From contig PUFA01000077.1 in NCBI GenBank assembly GCA_003508835.1, forward strand, positions 5,346,001-5,410,000: a stretch of DNA of 64,000 bases, read 5' to 3'. Below, piece by piece: positions 61,789 through 64,000 of this stretch. The position numbers and the translations under genes were made by a program. This DNA is from Eonycteris spelaea. Lineage: Eukaryota > Chordata > Mammalia > Chiroptera > Pteropodidae. Each line of letters starts with the position of its first letter. Within the stretch, counting starts at the first letter, position 1. The notes under the pieces were generated by a model, which worked only from the letters and a program-made list of their open reading frames with translations, was not told where the DNA came from and ran no database searches.

Positions 61789-63429
61789 GTAAGTCACTGA
61801 GCTCTCCCTACTCAGACCTCAATTGAGAGTTTCCTGGAATTTACTAGAGATTTAAATTAGTCTGAATGAAGTATCTACCCAAAGGAACTTCAACTAATTG
61901 CCATGGTGATTTATAAAACAGCTCTTGGCAAATATTTTGATTACCCACTGTTGGTCTATAATATTTTCTCAAATTTCTGATATTTTTACAACTAATCACA
62001 ACTACTTGTCCCCAGAGATTTTCCACTTAATCGCTCTCACCTCCACAAGCACATTCATCAACAACCTACTAAGATTTCTTGCCAAGATATGATTTTATTC
62101 ACTAGATATTTTTAATCTCACCCTGCCTTTGTCCTACATATCTAAGTTTTTCCGTTAATACACAATTCCATAGACTAATTAAATACTGTTTTTGTATTTT
62201 TCCCTCAGAATTTAAACTATAATATGATTTAAACTGAATCATTACTAGAAAACTATATCTGATCATTATAACATATCAATCACTAAAAAAAGAATAGTTT
62301 CACAATATAGCATCATCCAAAGCAAGGAAAGTTTTATGGGATTTCAGACTCAATGTCAAATTCAATCATCATGTAAAAGAAAGTCTACCATTTTTTATTG
62401 TTGGAGATCCATCAAATCTTTTGAAAAATTTTAAATGTGAACACACTAAGTATTCAATGGACTTTGTATAAAACTCATGGTAGTCTATTAAGTATACTTT
62501 CATAGATGAAGGAATAATTTTCCTTTGAGACGACAACTATTCAAGGATGGTAGCATGTCAAAATCACTGAGTAAAGTAGGGATCCAAAATGATTTATCAG
62601 CATTTGCAGAGAACACACAATACAGGGTATACAATATGATATGTTAGTGCATATACTCTCAAAGGGCATATAGTTAGTTAATTAAAACAAATTTCAACAC
62701 AAGAAGAAGATGGGGAGGGGAAAAAGGAAGAAGAAAAAAGGGATGAGAAGAGGAGAGCAAGAGAAGGAGAGAATAAAAAAAGAGAGAGAGAATAATAAGA
62801 TTTCAGAAATTTCTATGAGCTAGACATAGATCTAGGCCCTGACAGGAAGTCCCTGGACACAAAAGACAGGGCTTTCCTTTATAGACCTATTTTATTAGTA
62901 GTCAGTGACAATCAATAAGAAAATATAAATAACAAAAAATTCCACCTATGGCCTAAAGGAAATAAACAGCATTTTTTATAGGACCAAGAATAAAGAGAGG
63001 AGGAATAAATTGTTATCCAAGAACCAATATATGAAATGAGTTGGGGGGAAAAAAAAGCTCTAACTACAATGTTATCTAGGAACTCAGAAGACTAGTATGA
63101 TCGGAATATAACATATAAGGGGGAAAAAAACTACCATGAGCTGAGATAATGATCCTCGTAATGATGTTAGCAAGACATGTAGATTTCATTTGCAGCACAA
63201 GGAGAATCAGTGAAGAAGTACAGCAGAGCATCACTGAAGTAGAAAAACATACACTTCCGAATTATAACTATTATATCTTGACTTTATTTACAAGATACAA
63301 TGTGCATTTTTAATACTAATAGAATTCAATGAGAGGAAGATAATCTTGTATTGAGGTAGTCAAGAAAGGCATTACAGATAAGAGTCCCAAGACTAAGATT
63401 TATTTAAACAATGTTTTCTTATTTTTAAG
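61789..63429. other. Copy C intron 8
   Basis: The sequence is non-coding, with an L2-like scrap near 62780-62905 and a purine tract at 62699-62792. The 60-codon minus-strand frame at 61844-62026 has no recognisable domain. Confidence 0.6.
62699..62792. repeat. Purine-only tract (GA-rich)
   Basis: Almost 90 bases carry nearly only A and G on the plus strand (AAGAAGAAGATGGGGAGGGG and similar). Confidence 0.9.
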
Positions 63430-63634
63430 GTCCAGAATAGAGGGTGTGCTAATATTAACCAATGGTATGAGCTCAGTATTGAGTTCTACAGTAGTTGTCA
63501 CCAAACAGTATTTTGAACACTTGTCAAAGATTCTGTGTGGCACTTCACCCATTGTGGCTTCCATCTTTACCTACTTCCTCCCAGAGACTTTCAATCTTCC
63601 ACTCCCAGACACCTTACAGGATACGAAAAAGAAG
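63430..63634 (+). pseudogene. SLC22 copy C exon 9 (TM11-12 and PET motif), frame open
   Basis: The exon starts after TTTTTAAG. The first base completes the Arg codon split with exon 8. The 68 codons begin SRIEGVLILTNGMSSVL and include ILCGTSP...FLPETFNLPLPDTLQD, which is the SLC22 C-terminal signature (PETxxxPLPDTxQD). Length and spacing match the family. The presumed donor after KKK is GTGATT, which is weak. Without splicing the frame runs on to TGA at 63686-63688. A terminal tail exon was not recognised in the remaining 300 bases. Confidence 0.87.
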
Positions 63635-64000
63635 GTGATTGCTTGGTTTTTTCCCTTTGAGAAATTAGTTTTTGCAATCATGTCATGAACTGGGAAAGAA
63701 TAAAAATATTGCTGTTTTCAACATGGTTTTAAAATCACAATATAATTGAAGGTAGGGTGAATATCAATTTTCAGTAGTCAAATAGTCGATATAATTTGTA
63801 TATTGGCACTTAGGATTTTATATGAATTTTTAAATAATTTCTGGAAATTTTTCATACTTCATAATTTTAAAATTATAAGAAACTTAATACAGAAATATCA
63901 AGACCCACCCAATAAGAAATTATATTATCACAATGTTAATAACTTGCCCAAATTGATCTACGTATTCTATACAATATAATTGCATTAATTTGTTAGGGCT

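Larger units (their letters stand above)
56635..63688 (+). pseudogene. SLC22 (organic anion transporter-like) pseudogene, copy C, exons 6-9
   Basis: Four exon-like segments in order (56635-56747, 59446-59661, 61680-61788, 63430-63634) match the C-terminal half of the SLC22 organic anion transporter family, which are 12-helix MFS carriers of the plasma membrane. The pieces correspond to the central cytoplasmic loop plus the start of TM7, then TM7-9, TM10, and TM11-12 with the PET...LPDT signature. Each boundary has AG and GT dinucleotides, and phases fit across all junctions (AG|A, G|AT, AG|G). Exons 8 and 9 are 109 and 205 bp, and their translations have the length I expect for the family. 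Disabling changes are an in-frame TGA in exon 6 and a one-base insertion in exon 7. Exons 1-5 and 10 were not found. The name of the nearest SLC22A paralog cannot be fixed from here. The family call is confident and the pseudogene call moderately so. Confidence 0.85.

Noticed and set aside
1..64000. CRISPR arrays, prokaryotic operons, defence systems, rRNA or tRNA genes
   Set aside because: None seen. Repeat content and splice-site structure are those of a mammalian nuclear genome.

Overview
The window looks like one stretch of a mammalian nuclear chromosome. It is AT-rich, has no operon-like coding, and is packed with old interspersed repeats: L1 LINEs in both orientations, L2 and MIR remnants, MaLR-type LTRs, and hAT and Tigger DNA-transposon relics. 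Several of the younger L1 3' ends (about 43.3, 52.8, 54.6 and 57.3 kb) carry the wording 'TTTATTGGGG(T/A)...ACATTGGTTAA' or its complement. I associate this with bat L1s, so a laurasiatherian and probably a bat is my best guess. That is an inference, and no lineage-diagnostic SINE was seen.

The only protein-coding homology I can support is a set of plus-strand relics of SLC22 (organic anion transporter, major facilitator superfamily) genes in the right half. A lone, twice-frameshifted exon 9-like piece lies at 33.93 kb (copy A). A lone but open exon 6-like piece lies at 41.18 kb (copy B). A series of four exons (6, 7, 8 and 9-like) lies at 56.6-63.6 kb (copy C). The copy C exons keep family-typical lengths, phases and splice dinucleotides. 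Exon 6 nevertheless has an in-frame TGA and exon 7 has a one-base insertion, so copy C is best read as a pseudogene. Introns around exon 6 of B and C still align by eye, which suggests local tandem duplication of an SLC22 cluster followed by decay.

Layout: 0-8.6 kb, unique-looking AT-rich DNA with L2/MIR relics and microsatellites. 8.6-19.2 kb, further intergenic DNA with two L1 3' ends and an LTR relic near 14.4 kb. 19.4-22.1 kb, one old minus-strand L1 interrupted by a plus-strand L1 3' end and a MER20-like element. 22.4-24.6 kb, a GC-richer block made of two diverged tandem copies of one unidentified repeat. 24.6-33.7 kb, intergenic DNA with a MaLR LTR, opposed L1 pieces and hAT elements. 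33.9-64 kb, the SLC22 relic array, heavily invaded by L1s, including a nest of three at 42.2-45.0 kb, and by a Tigger transposase fragment near 46.4 kb.

I found no tRNA, rRNA, CRISPR, prokaryotic operon or convincing intact gene. Nothing here supports a new biological system. The most informative content is the decayed transporter array and the layered history of insertions.
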